Shown here one piece after another: positions 1 to 6,157 of a stretch of DNA of 11,761 nt. The stretch is from NCBI GenBank assembly GCA_016184235.1, contig JACPDC010000237.1, forward strand, positions 1 through 11,761. Reading direction: 5' to 3'. Source of the DNA: Deltaproteobacteria bacterium (GTDB lineage: Bacteria; Desulfobacterota; Binatia; UBA9968). The notes beneath the pieces were generated by a model that did not search any database, was not told where the DNA came from, and saw only the letters and a list, made by a program, of their open reading frames with translations. The position numbers and the translations under genes were made by a program. Position 1 is the stretch's first letter, and each line of letters begins with the position of its first letter.

Positions 1-156
1 GCGATACATCTGTGCTGCGTTCAGGGCGTATTTGCGGCAGACCTCCTCAAGAGGCACCCCGTTCTTCCACTCCTGCAGCACCGCCAGCTTCTGCTCGGCG
101 GGCCACCGACGCTTCCGACTACGACCGTCCTGGACAGGCTTCATGGCTGCCTCCAT
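1..156 (-). CDS. IS3/IS911-family transposase OrfA, N-terminal part (cut by window edge)
   Basis: The minus strand reads 52 residues from an ATG at 156 to the window edge, preceded by a strong AGGAGG ribosome site at 161-166. A basic N-terminus (KRRW, residues 15-18) leads into a helix-turn-helix-like stretch: AEQKLAVLQEW, then LEEVCRKYALNAAQMYR. This is the pattern of the HTH domain in OrfA of IS3/IS911-type elements (COG2963/PF01527), which binds the terminal inverted repeats. A second ATG lies four codons downstream, at 144, but is further from the ribosome site. The rest of OrfA and any OrfB lie outside the window. The family call rests on motif recognition, and other HTH_Tnp-type transposases are possible. 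Confidence 0.72.
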   Translation of the reverse strand, partial: MEAAMKPVQDGRSRKRRWPAEQKLAVLQEWKNGVPLEEVCRKYALNAAQMYR

Positions 157-201
157 AATCCCTCCTGACCAATTCTACCTGTCCAAATCCTAACTGGGGC
201 A
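157..201 (-). mobile_element. Probable left end of the insertion sequence (leader and terminal repeat)
   Basis: This is the non-coding sequence immediately upstream of the minus-strand transposase. Read on the minus strand it would begin at 201 with TGCCCCAGTTAGG and continue with TTTGGACAGG, resembling IS3-family ends that start with TG. A coding remnant unrelated to the transposase starts right beside this point, which supports a boundary near 201. The opposite end and the target duplication are outside the window, so the exact terminus is inferred. Confidence 0.35.
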
Positions 202-376
202 CGCCAGCAAGGAGACGCTCGTAACTGTGTCGCCGACATACAGGCTTAAGTTTAGCTTGTTGGGCACAGTGCTAGACGCTCTCTTTGTTCGCTCACAGTA
301 CCGCAACGGTATGATCAATCTTCTCAGGAGACTCAAGTACCGCGTGGAGAGTCGATATGGGCCTGAGTCGCTTTAA
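194..376 (+). pseudogene. C-terminal remnant of a possible SRPBCC (START-like/polyketide cyclase) protein
   Basis: An open frame without a credible start runs for 60 codons to TAA at 374-376. It contains TYRLKFSLLGTVLDALFV, then RNGMINLLRRLKYRVES. A beta-strand followed by a glycine-leucine turn and a long basic amphipathic helix is how many SRPBCC proteins end (typical pattern LGxLLDxLxVRxxxxxGMxxLLxxLKxxVE). The fragment starts about where the insertion-sequence end is expected, so the simplest reading is a gene cut by the IS, with the N-terminal part beyond the window. The family call is from memory of sequence patterns and is tentative. The fragment could also be chance coding potential. 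Confidence 0.35.
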
Positions 377-472
377 CCTAATTGGCGTTTTTTTGGGACC
401 GAGAACGCATCTCATTTGGCCGGCTCCAGAAAGTGGATTACAAGAGGCAGGGAGAGCAGAGCCGCGGTGAGG
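377..472. other. Non-coding spacer with no supported feature
   Basis: No convincing frame or promoter is visible between the SRPBCC-like remnant and the tRNA-like sequence. The one notable element is GCGGTGAGG at 464-472, which is complementary, apart from one missing G, to CCTCACCCGC at 531-540. It may be a displaced piece of the tRNA acceptor region. Confidence 0.3.
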
Positions 473-544
473 TTGGAGCTAGTTCATTACCGGAAATCGT
501 TGCCAAGCATAAGGTCGGGAGTTCGATCCTCCTCACCCGCTCCA
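473..544 (+). pseudogene. Decayed tRNA-Gly(GCC)-like sequence with intact 3' half and encoded CCA
   Basis: The 3' part is typical of tRNA. A T-arm, GGGAG / TTCGATC / CTCCT, lies at 517-533. It is followed by the acceptor 3' strand CACCCGC, discriminator T and CCA (542-544). An anticodon-loop-like TTGCCAA with a GCC anticodon, plus the CACCCGC-T-CCA end, matches tRNA-Gly. A D-arm trace TAGTTCA is present at 480-486. The 5' acceptor strand opposite CACCCGC is absent at the expected place, and the anticodon stem does not pair (G-G and C-C mismatches). It is probably not functional. A 3' fragment left by an integrative element is an alternative to simple decay. Confidence 0.45.
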
Positions 545-547
545 CTT

Positions 548-577
548 AAAAGCCCCTGAACCCTCAGGGGCTTTTTT
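548..577 (+). terminator. Rho-independent terminator
   Basis: A perfect 12-bp stem, AAAAGCCCCTGA (548-559) with TCAGGGGCTTTT (564-575), encloses a 4-base loop and runs into a T-tract. It sits 3 bases after the CCA of the tRNA-like sequence, as expected for a tRNA transcription unit that was once active, and it also insulates the genes downstream. Confidence 0.85.
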
Positions 578-683
578 AATTTTAGGGTTGGACGGAGCCA
601 GCCGGCTTATGCTAGAAGCGGGTTGGAATCATCTCCACCGGGAACGCTTCCTCTAAAACCGACGGTAGGGGAGGTAAGAGTCT

Positions 684-751
684 ATGGCTATTATCACTAT
701 ATCGCGAGGCGCTTTTAGCGGCGGGCAAGCGCTGGCGGAGCGGGTGGGGAG
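684..751 (+). pseudogene. N-terminal P-loop piece of the cytidylate-kinase-like gene, out of frame with the rest
   Basis: A well-placed ribosome site (AGGGGAGGT, 667-675) precedes ATG 684. The first 22 codons read MAIITISRGAFSGG, then QALAERVG, which is the usual start of cytidylate-kinase-like proteins (PF13189) with its phosphate-binding SRGxFSGG motif. After about 749 this frame turns into unrelated Arg/Ser-rich residues, while family-like sequence (EVLVEASQRYG) resumes in another frame at 749. The piece usually lying between them (pattern about ERLGYRCxSR) is missing. The gene therefore appears to have lost a stretch whose length is not a multiple of three. Confidence 0.7.
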
Positions 752-1471
752 GTGCTGGTCGAGGCGAGCCAGCGGTACGGCATCCCCGAGGCCAAGTTCA
801 TGGAGATCCTCGAGACGGTTCCACACTGGTGGGAGCGCTGGCAGGAGAGCCTGCGGCTCTACCGCATCGTGCTTCAGGCGGCCATGTGTGAAGTCGCGCA
901 GGGCGGCAACCTGGTCTACCACGGTCACGCCGGCCAGGAGTTGTTCCCCGGCATAAGTCATGTGTTAAAAATCCATTTGACCGCGCCGCTGTCGTTCCGC
1001 GTCCAGCAGGTGCGCTCCCGCCAGGGGCTCGACGAGAGCGCCGCCCGGGAGTACATCGAACAGGTCGACAAGGCGCGCAGCCGGCGACTGCAGGCGATAT
1101 TCGGCGCCGATTGGCGCGATCCCAGCCGCTATGACCTCGTGCTCAATGTCGCGCAGATGACGCTGGAGACGGCGGCGCACCTGGTAGTGGAGGCGGTGCG
1201 GCGGCAGGACTATCAACCCACTGCGGAGTCGGAGCAGGCGTTCCAGGACCTGACGATCAGCGCCCGGGTGCAGGCGGCGCTTATCATCTCGCCCCGGACG
1301 CGCAATCTTACCGTGAATGTCCGGGTGGAAAGAGGCGAGGTCTATGCCTCCGGGATACTCGCCCAATCGGACCTCGAGCAGGAGATCGCCCGGTTGATCG
1401 GCAGCACCCCTGGGGTAAAAAAGGTGATGACGGATTTCGAATCCCCGCCGATCGAATATATGTACCCCTGA
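752..1471 (+). CDS. Cytidylate-kinase-like protein with C-terminal BON domain (main body; 5' end disrupted)
   Basis: The frame encodes the body of a cytidylate-kinase-like protein (PF13189 type): VLVEASQRYGIPEAKFMEI, then the NLVYHGHAGQELFPGI core at about residues 55-70, and RxxQGLDESAAREYIEQVDKAR, a lid-like basic helix at about 90-110. Residues about 165-235 form a BON-type domain (ISARVQAALI, then VERGEVYASGIL and TPGVKKV). No signal peptide is present, so the BON domain would sit in the cytoplasm. The GTG at 752 has a purine-rich GGGGAG directly abutting it, too close to act as a ribosome site. It is probably not a real start, and the true start is the ATG at 684 in another frame. The protein is functional only if the apparent deletion is an assembly error. 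The bicupin gene follows after 52 bases, possibly co-transcribed. Confidence 0.75.
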   Translation: MLVEASQRYGIPEAKFMEILETVPHWWERWQESLRLYRIVLQAAMCEVAQGGNLVYHGHAGQELFPGISHVLKIHLTAPLSFRVQQVRSRQGLDESAAREYIEQVDKARSRRLQAIFGADWRDPSRYDLVLNVAQMTLETAAHLVVEAVRRQDYQPTAESEQAFQDLTISARVQAALIISPRTRNLTVNVRVERGEVYASGILAQSDLEQEIARLIGSTPGVKKVMTDFESPPIEYMYP

Positions 1472-1523
1472 GGATTTTTTTCGGATAGCCAAAAGACAAC
1501 AGGCGTGAAAGGCAGGATAAAAA

Positions 1524-2645
1524 ATGGCTGAGGACCTCGAGACGAAAACAACCCATTATGAATCGTGGATCCGGCAGGAAGGCGTTCCGGTAATAGAAGG
1601 TTACGGCGTCGATGTCGCCCAGGTGGCGCTGGGGCCCTGGCCGCGGCGCGGCGGACGGGGAGCCTTCGTGCAGCTTCGTGGAATGGAGGGCGTTACCGGC
1701 ATGGAGGTGGTGGAAATCCCGCCCGGCAAGGCGCTGGAGCCGGACAGGCACCTCTACGAAAAGGTCTTCTATGTGGTGGAAGGGCTGGGATCCACGGAAG
1801 TCTGGCAGCAAGGGCAGAGCAAACGCTTTTTCGAATGGGGCCCGGGGAGCCTGTTCGCCCCGCCGCTCAACTGCTGGCACCGCTTGATCAACGGGGGCAG
1901 GCAGAGGGCGCTGCTGGCCGCCGTGACCAACGCCCCGATGATCATGGATCTGTTCCACAACTCCGATTTCATCTTTAACTGTCCCTACCAGTTCCAGGAC
2001 CGGTACGCCGGCGAGGAAAATTATTTTGCCATCGGACAGAAACGCTATACCGTAGGGCGAGGCAACTACTGGGACACCAACTTCATAGCCGACGTCGCCA
2101 CCGCCTCCATAGACTCCCACGAGTGGAAGGCGGCCGGTGGCGGGTTTACCGGTTTCGAGATCGCGGGCAATGTGCTGGTGGGCCATTTGGTGGAGTGGCC
2201 GGTGGGCAAGTATCATAAGGCCCACTATCACGGCGCCGGCGCGGTCCTGTTTATTCTGAAATCGGAAGGTTACACGATCATGTGGCCGAACGAGCTGGGA
2301 ATCCACCCCTACCGGGATGGCCACGGAGATCAGGTCGTGCGGGTAGATTGGAAACCCGGCACGGCATTCGGCCCGCCCAGCGGCTGGTTTCACCAGCACT
2401 TCAATACCGGCAGGGAGCAGGCGCGCCAGCTTGCCCTCCGTAACGGGAGCAAGCGGCACAAGATGGGCTTCTATGTGGCGGCGCAAAAGCGGGACGGCGG
2501 GGTTTTTATCAGCATAAAGGACGGCGGCACGTTGATCGAGTACGAGGACGAGGATCCTGAGATCCGCCGGATCTACGAGGCGGAGATCCGCAAGAAGGGA
2601 GTGGCCCTGGATATGCCTCCGCTCGCGGCGCGGCGGGCCGGCTAA
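1524..2645 (+). CDS. Bicupin-domain protein (intact copy, bicupin 1)
   Basis: This 373-residue protein has two cupin folds and no signal peptide, so it is likely a cytoplasmic metalloprotein. The N-terminal cupin (about residues 55-135) has RHLYEKVFYVVEG (H76, E79) and PPLNCWHRLING (H119). The C-terminal cupin (about 210-305) has the HxxHxH cluster H231/H234/H236 and PPSGWFHQHFN (H290, H292), matching the two conserved cupin motifs that bind one metal. Family bicupins include dioxygenases, decarboxylases and isomerases; the substrate cannot be read from sequence. A conserved acidic tail, DGGTLIEYEDEDPEIRR, ends the protein and recurs in the paralogue at 8947. The start ATG has a modest AGGA site 7-8 bases upstream. 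The gene converges on the acyltransferase with 21 bases between stops. Confidence 0.85.
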   Translation: MAEDLETKTTHYESWIRQEGVPVIEGYGVDVAQVALGPWPRRGGRGAFVQLRGMEGVTGMEVVEIPPGKALEPDRHLYEKVFYVVEGLGSTEVWQQGQSKRFFEWGPGSLFAPPLNCWHRLINGGRQRALLAAVTNAPMIMDLFHNSDFIFNCPYQFQDRYAGEENYFAIGQKRYTVGRGNYWDTNFIADVATASIDSHEWKAAGGGFTGFEIAGNVLVGHLVEWPVGKYHKAHYHGAGAVLFILKSEGYTIMWPNELGIHPYRDGHGDQVVRVDWKPGTAFGPPSGWFHQHFNTGREQARQLALRNGSKRHKMGFYVAAQKRDGGVFISIKDGGTLIEYEDEDPEIRRIYEAEIRKKGVALDMPPLAARRAG

Positions 2646-2666
2646 AGGAATTATTCGGCGGCCCCG

Positions 2667-3587
2667 CTAGGCGACCGGCCCGGTTCGATACCTCCTCATC
2701 CTCACGGTCAGCCAATTCCACTGGTCGGGGTAGCGGCGGATGAGCTTTTCCAGATAGCCGACCATATGGCGGGTATTGTTGGTAATGTCCGCCCCCAAGC
2801 TCCCGTTTCTTTCCATGGTGATTTCCGGCTCGATGACCAGCTCCAGCCCTCCCTGGTAATTCCGGATCAGATAGAGCGGCACCACCGCCGCGCCGGAGCG
2901 CAGGGCCAAGCTTACGGGTCCCCTAGGAGAGGGGACGCGCTGTCCGAAAAAGAGGGTCTGGACCTTTCCCTTCTTCAGGTTATCACCCAGGATAAAGACA
3001 ATCTCGTTTCTTTTTAGGGCGCCGAGTATCTGCCTTACGGCAGGCCGCCTGGGACGGGACGGAATGGCCCGCTGATGGAGGCGCGGGGGAAGATAGTTGG
3101 AGACGATAGTTCTTATCCTCGGCTCCGATGGGATGCGAAATAAGGTGTGGAAGGAATACCCCTCCACACCTAGGCGTGACCCTACCAGAACAAAATTACC
3201 GATGTGGGCTCCAAGGGCTATGACGCCGTTTCCTTTTGCCAAAGCAGCGTCCAAATGCTCGATCCCCCGGACCGTCACGACCTTACGCACGTGATCCGGC
3301 TGGTTCAATTGAATGAAACAATCGACCAGGTTTTTGACGAAGTTCTCCTGGACTCCCTTGGCCAATCCCTTTTTCGCGGCCTCCGAGTAGGTTTCACCGA
3401 AGGCGGCGCGCAAATTTTTCATAATGCGTCTCCTGGGGACAAGAATAGCGATCAGGAGCTTGAAGGCTGGCGTCGCCGCGCGGCGAAATATTTTCGGCGG
3501 CAGAATTTTTATAATTCCGGAGAAAATCAGGAACACGAACTCTAAAGATCGGTACAAAAGCCAGTGATATGTTCTTTTAAGCTCCAT
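2667..3587 (-). CDS. Lysophospholipid / lipid A acyltransferase family protein (LpxL/HtrB-like)
   Basis: This 306-residue protein has a hydrophobic N-terminal segment (about residues 9-30), probably anchoring it to the inner membrane. It carries family blocks of PF03279: GAHIGNF (126-132), FRIPSEPRI, a VFILGDN block (197-203), PRGPVSLALRSGAAVVPLYL (221-240) and YPDQWNWL (286-293). Members transfer acyl chains from acyl-ACP to lipid A precursors or lysophospholipids. The usual catalytic pair is H-x4-E/D. Here H128 is present but the acidic position is V133, so either this subfamily uses another residue or activity is altered. The start ATG has a weak AAGGG about 11 bases upstream. The promoter candidate lies inside the divergent region at 3700-3729, giving a leader of about 106 bases. 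Confidence 0.85.
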   Translation of the reverse strand: MELKRTYHWLLYRSLEFVFLIFSGIIKILPPKIFRRAATPAFKLLIAILVPRRRIMKNLRAAFGETYSEAAKKGLAKGVQENFVKNLVDCFIQLNQPDHVRKVVTVRGIEHLDAALAKGNGVIALGAHIGNFVLVGSRLGVEGYSFHTLFRIPSEPRIRTIVSNYLPPRLHQRAIPSRPRRPAVRQILGALKRNEIVFILGDNLKKGKVQTLFFGQRVPSPRGPVSLALRSGAAVVPLYLIRNYQGGLELVIEPEITMERNGSLGADITNNTRHMVGYLEKLIRRYPDQWNWLTVRMRRYRTGPVA

Positions 3588-3628
3588 GCATTGTAAACCC
3601 TTGGCTCTGTATCGACGGCCAGTTCAGT

Positions 3629-3658
3629 CCGAGAAAGTTCGGCCTTACTTTCGCTCGG
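3629..3658. repeat. Inverted repeat in the leader of the acyltransferase gene
   Basis: CCGAG-AAAGT (3629-3638) pairs with ACTTT-(CG)-CTCGG (3647-3658) around an 8-base loop. The result is a 10-bp stem with a 2-base bulge. It would lie in the untranslated leader of the minus-strand acyltransferase mRNA, about 40 bases from the start codon. It could be an operator or an RNA hairpin. No T-tract follows on either strand, so it is not an intrinsic terminator. Confidence 0.4.
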
Positions 3659-3695
3659 CCTGGAATTCTTAGAAGGAAAAAACTCGTTCGTATTC

Positions 3696-3724
3696 TTGAC
3701 ATATAGATTGTTTCTATGTAAATA
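3696..3724 (+). promoter_or_regulatory. Sigma70-type promoter candidate for the ABC/UbiD gene run
   Basis: A perfect -35 box TTGACA (3696-3701) is followed after 17 bases by TAAATA (3719-3724, 3 of 6 matches to TATAAT). The local sequence is markedly more AT-rich than the surroundings. Transcription would start near 3731 and give a leader of about 40 bases before the ATPase ATG at 3770. The spacer contains the palindrome ATAGA-TTGTT-TCTAT (3703-3717), a plausible operator. Confidence 0.5.
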
Positions 3725-3729
3725 GTCAA
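3700..3729 (-). promoter_or_regulatory. Sigma70-type promoter candidate for the acyltransferase gene, overlapping the opposite promoter
   Basis: Read on the minus strand, TTGACT (3729-3724) is followed after 18 bases by TATATG (3705-3700, 4 of 6 matches to TATAAT). It points at the acyltransferase gene starting at 3587. Its -35 overlaps the -10 of the plus-strand promoter and its -10 overlaps the plus-strand -35, so both cannot be occupied by RNA polymerase at once. Confidence 0.4.
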
Positions 3730-3750
3730 TACGTAAAGGAAGTAAGGGCT

Positions 3751-3765
3751 GGAGGCCACTCCTCC
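3751..3765 (+). promoter_or_regulatory. Hairpin that could hide the ATPase ribosome site
   Basis: GGAGG (3751-3755) pairs perfectly with CCTCC (3761-3765) across a 5-base loop just before the ATG at 3770. GGAGG is the only Shine-Dalgarno-like sequence nearby and lies 14 bases from the start, further than usual. Pairing would sequester it, suggesting controlled or weak translation initiation. Confidence 0.35.
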
Positions 3766-3769
3766 TTTT

Positions 3770-4888
3770 ATGGAACAACCCTTTCTAAGAGCGACCGGTA
3801 TCGTTAAGCGCTTCGGCAAGGTGCTGGCCGTCGACCACGTGGCCTTCGAGATCCACAAAGGAGAGGTGCTCACGCTTCTCGGCCCAAGCGGTTGCGGCAA
3901 GACGACGACGCTGAGAATCATCGCCGGCTTCGAAAGACCGGAGGCCGGCGAGGTGAGCGTGGAGGATCAGTCCATCGTCTGCGCGCAAAAGGGAATCTTC
4001 CTTGCCCCCGAAAAACGTGAAATGGGGATGGTCTTCCAATCCTACGCGATCTGGCCGCACATGAATGTCTTCGAAAACGTCTCCTATCCGCTGCGCCTGC
4101 GGCGGGCCAGGGAAAGCCTGGTCAAAGAGAAGGTGGCAAGCGTGCTGGAGCTGGTGGGGCTATCCGGGCTGGAAGAGCGCTCCGCCATGCTTCTGAGCGG
4201 CGGGCAGCAGCAGCGGGTGGCGCTGGCCCGGGCGCTCGTCTATTCGCCAAAGATCCTGCTGCTCGACGAGCCGCTGAGCAATCTCGACGCCAAGCTGCGC
4301 GAGCAGATGCGCGTGGAATTGAAGAACCTGCAGCGACGCCTTTCCATCACCGTCATCTTCGTCACCCACGACCAGATCGAGGCCATGACCCTGTCGGACC
4401 GGCTCGCGGTCATGCGGCAGGGCAGGATCGAGCAGATCGGCGCGCCGCAGGAGATCTACGAGCACCCCAGGACCCCGTTCGTGCAGGAATTCATCGGCCG
4501 GGTCATCTGGCTCGAGGGCAAGGTGGTGGAGAACGGCGGTCGGAGCGTCGTGGTCGGGCTCAACGGCGACGAGCGCGCCCATATCCGCTGTGAGGCGACG
4601 GACGGCAAGATGAGCCGCGGCGACGATGTGGTCATCGCCATTCGGCCCGAAGAGGTGAAGCTTTCCTTCGATACAGAAGGGGATGGCTTCAACCAGCTCC
4701 CCTGCCGGGTGGAAACCGCGGTTTTTCTCGGCGACAAATACGAATGCCATCTGCGCTACGGGGCCACGACGTTTACGCTCCCAACCTCCCGCGCCGAGCC
4801 GGTCTCCGCGGGGCAGAGGGTTTGTCTGAGGCTGTCGCCGGATTCCGTAAGAATTTGGCGCAAAGGCGGTCCGGCCAGTGAGCCGTGA
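3770..4888 (+). CDS. ABC transporter ATP-binding protein, FbpC/PotA-type with TOBE domain
   Basis: This 372-residue cytoplasmic ATPase should energise import through a membrane permease. All nucleotide-binding motifs are intact: Walker A GPSGCGKT (38-45), Q-loop Q90 in VFQSYAIWPH, signature LSGGQQQRV (142-150), Walker B ILLLDE (162-167), D-loop SNLDA (170-174) and switch H200. The segment before the Q-loop (GIFLAPEKREMGMVFQ) is typical of Fe(III)/polyamine/sulfate-class importers. Residues about 235-365 form the C-terminal TOBE-type regulatory region. The gene heads a run with solute-binding protein genes, but no permease gene lies between them or elsewhere in the window. The substrate cannot be told from the ATPase alone. 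Confidence 0.92.
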   Translation: MEQPFLRATGIVKRFGKVLAVDHVAFEIHKGEVLTLLGPSGCGKTTTLRIIAGFERPEAGEVSVEDQSIVCAQKGIFLAPEKREMGMVFQSYAIWPHMNVFENVSYPLRLRRARESLVKEKVASVLELVGLSGLEERSAMLLSGGQQQRVALARALVYSPKILLLDEPLSNLDAKLREQMRVELKNLQRRLSITVIFVTHDQIEAMTLSDRLAVMRQGRIEQIGAPQEIYEHPRTPFVQEFIGRVIWLEGKVVENGGRSVVVGLNGDERAHIRCEATDGKMSRGDDVVIAIRPEEVKLSFDTEGDGFNQLPCRVETAVFLGDKYECHLRYGATTFTLPTSRAEPVSAGQRVCLRLSPDSVRIWRKGGPASEP

Positions 4889-4903
4889 TCGACCCGTCGA
4901 CGC

Positions 4904-4928
4904 GGCCCACGGCCGGAGGCCGTGGGCC
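4904..4928 (+). repeat. Strong GC hairpin between the ATPase and SBP1 genes
   Basis: An 11-bp perfect inverted repeat, GGCCCACGGCC (4904-4914) and GGCCGTGGGCC (4918-4928), surrounds a 3-base loop, 15 bases after the ATPase stop. The bases after it (CTTGCTC) are not a T-tract, so it is a poor terminator. Intercistronic hairpins of this kind often protect upstream mRNA or adjust relative expression in transporter operons. Confidence 0.6.
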
Positions 4929-4931
4929 CTT

Positions 4932-4973
4932 GCTCAGGATCGTCCTGAGCCAGCGAAGCGAGTCGAAGGACGA
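4932..4973. repeat. REP-like palindromic element
   Basis: GCTCAGGA-TCG-TCCTGAGC (4932-4950) is an 8-bp hairpin. It overlaps a second inverted repeat, TCGTCCT (4940-4946) with AGGACGA (4967-4973), enclosing GAAGCGAGTCGA. The motif TCGTCCTGAGC with GTCGAAGGACGA resembles widespread intergenic REP-type repeats in GC-rich bacterial genomes. Only one copy is in the window, so repetition in the genome is presumed rather than shown. Confidence 0.5.
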
Positions 4974-5035
4974 CGCGCCGCCGTTGCCCGCTCATCCACA
5001 GCAGCCCTCGATGTCATGATTTGGGGAGGCCGATT

Positions 5036-6157
5036 ATGAAAAACTTTGCCCGAGGCATCCTGCTGATCGCAGTCGCTCTGTGGCTCCAGCCGTTGCCCGC
5101 GGGGGCGCAATCCGACAAAGGCGATTGGCAGGCCGAATGGGAAAAGGTTCTACAGGGGGCCAAGAGAGAAGGCAAGGTCGTTGTCTCGGTTCCGGCGAGT
5201 ACCGAGCTGAGAAAAAAGACCGAAGAGACATTTGCAACGCGCTTTCCGAACATCGATCTGGAGCTGGTCGTGGGACGCGGTTCGAGCAACATCAAAAAGA
5301 TCGTAGCGGAAAAGAAGGCGGGCGTGCACTACTTCGACCTCCATGTCGGCGGCACCAACTCGATCATTACCGGCCTGCTGGCCGAAGGACTCCTGGAGCC
5401 GATCTCCCCGCTGATGATCCTGCCGGAGGTCAAAGACCCGAAACAGTGGTGGGGGGGGCATATATGGGCGGATACGGCGCGCCGGCACATCTACATGTTC
5501 CAGGCCTACATCACTGAAACGGTGTGGCGAAATACCGACCTTGTAAAGCCGGGAGAGATAGCGACGTACGACGATCTCTTGCGGCCCAAGTGGAAGGGAA
5601 GGATCGCGATCCTCGATCCCCGCACTCCCGGCTCGGGCGACTCCACGTGGGGTTTCCTCTGGTCCGTAAAGGGGGAAGAATATCTCACCAAGCTCGTCGC
5701 CCAGGATATGATCATCGGCCGCAATCAGCGCCAACTGGCAGAGACAGTGGCGAAAGGCAAGGCGGCACTGTCGATCGGTCTCTCTTATTATGTCTACCAG
5801 CCCTTCATCAAGGCCGGCCTGCCAGTCAAGCCGGTGGATCCGCCGAAGGAGGGGTTCTACGCCAGCTCGGGAAGCGGCAACCTCGCGGTCTTAAAAGAGA
5901 TGCCCCATCCCAACGCCGCCAGGCTATTTCTCAACTGGCTTCTCTCGCGGGAGGGACAGGAGGTTTTCAGCAGGGCCATGGGGCAGACCACCCGCCGCTT
6001 CGATGTGGATACCAGCTGGGCAAAAGAGTATGGCCACACCTCGGCGAAGGAATCGCTTACCCCGGAGCGCTTTTTCGCGCTGGAAAATCAGTCCGAGGAA
6101 AAAATCGAAAAGGTGCGCAAGCCCGCGGCGGCGCTGGCGCGCAAGCTGCTCGATTGA
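5036..6157 (+). CDS. Periplasmic solute-binding protein, FbpA-like (SBP1)
   Basis: This 373-residue ABC binding protein delivers its ligand to an inner-membrane permease. The start at ATG 5036 is chosen over the in-frame TTG at 5021 because GGGGAGG (5023-5029) lies 6 bases before it and the product then begins with a clean Sec signal peptide (residues 1-24, cleavage PAGA|Q). Family blocks are EWEKVLQGAKREGKVVVS, WWGGHIW (138-144), LDPRTPGSGDSTW (193-205), GLSYYVYQPF (248-257) and FLNWLLSREGQEVF (298-311). This is the type 2 SBP fold of the Fe(III)-binding class. Tyrosines Y251/Y252 fall where FbpA carries its iron-binding tyrosine pair, so a metal or metal-chelate ligand is possible. It aligns without gaps to SBP2. 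Confidence 0.88.
   Translation: MKNFARGILLIAVALWLQPLPAGAQSDKGDWQAEWEKVLQGAKREGKVVVSVPASTELRKKTEETFATRFPNIDLELVVGRGSSNIKKIVAEKKAGVHYFDLHVGGTNSIITGLLAEGLLEPISPLMILPEVKDPKQWWGGHIWADTARRHIYMFQAYITETVWRNTDLVKPGEIATYDDLLRPKWKGRIAILDPRTPGSGDSTWGFLWSVKGEEYLTKLVAQDMIIGRNQRQLAETVAKGKAALSIGLSYYVYQPFIKAGLPVKPVDPPKEGFYASSGSGNLAVLKEMPHPNAARLFLNWLLSREGQEVFSRAMGQTTRRFDVDTSWAKEYGHTSAKESLTPERFFALENQSEEKIEKVRKPAAALARKLLD

Noticed and set aside
464..544. An intact 81-base tRNA using GCGGTGAGG at 464-472 as the 5' acceptor strand
   Set aside because: One base is missing from the acceptor pairing and the anticodon stem has G-G and C-C mismatches, so no standard cloverleaf forms.
588..616. Promoter for the kinase-like gene (TTGGAC with a downstream -10-like element)
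   Set aside because: TTGGAC is acceptable, but the candidate -10 boxes (TATGCT at 14-base spacing, GCTAGA at 17) have poor spacing or poor match.
741..760. Programmed frameshift in the kinase-like gene
   Set aside because: Family-typical residues are missing at the junction, so bases were lost. No slippery sequence with a stimulatory structure is evident.
1308..2486. 392-codon open frame on the minus strand opposite bicupin 1
   Set aside because: It is antisense to a clear bicupin gene. Long mirror frames are common in GC-rich DNA, and its residues show no recognisable domain.
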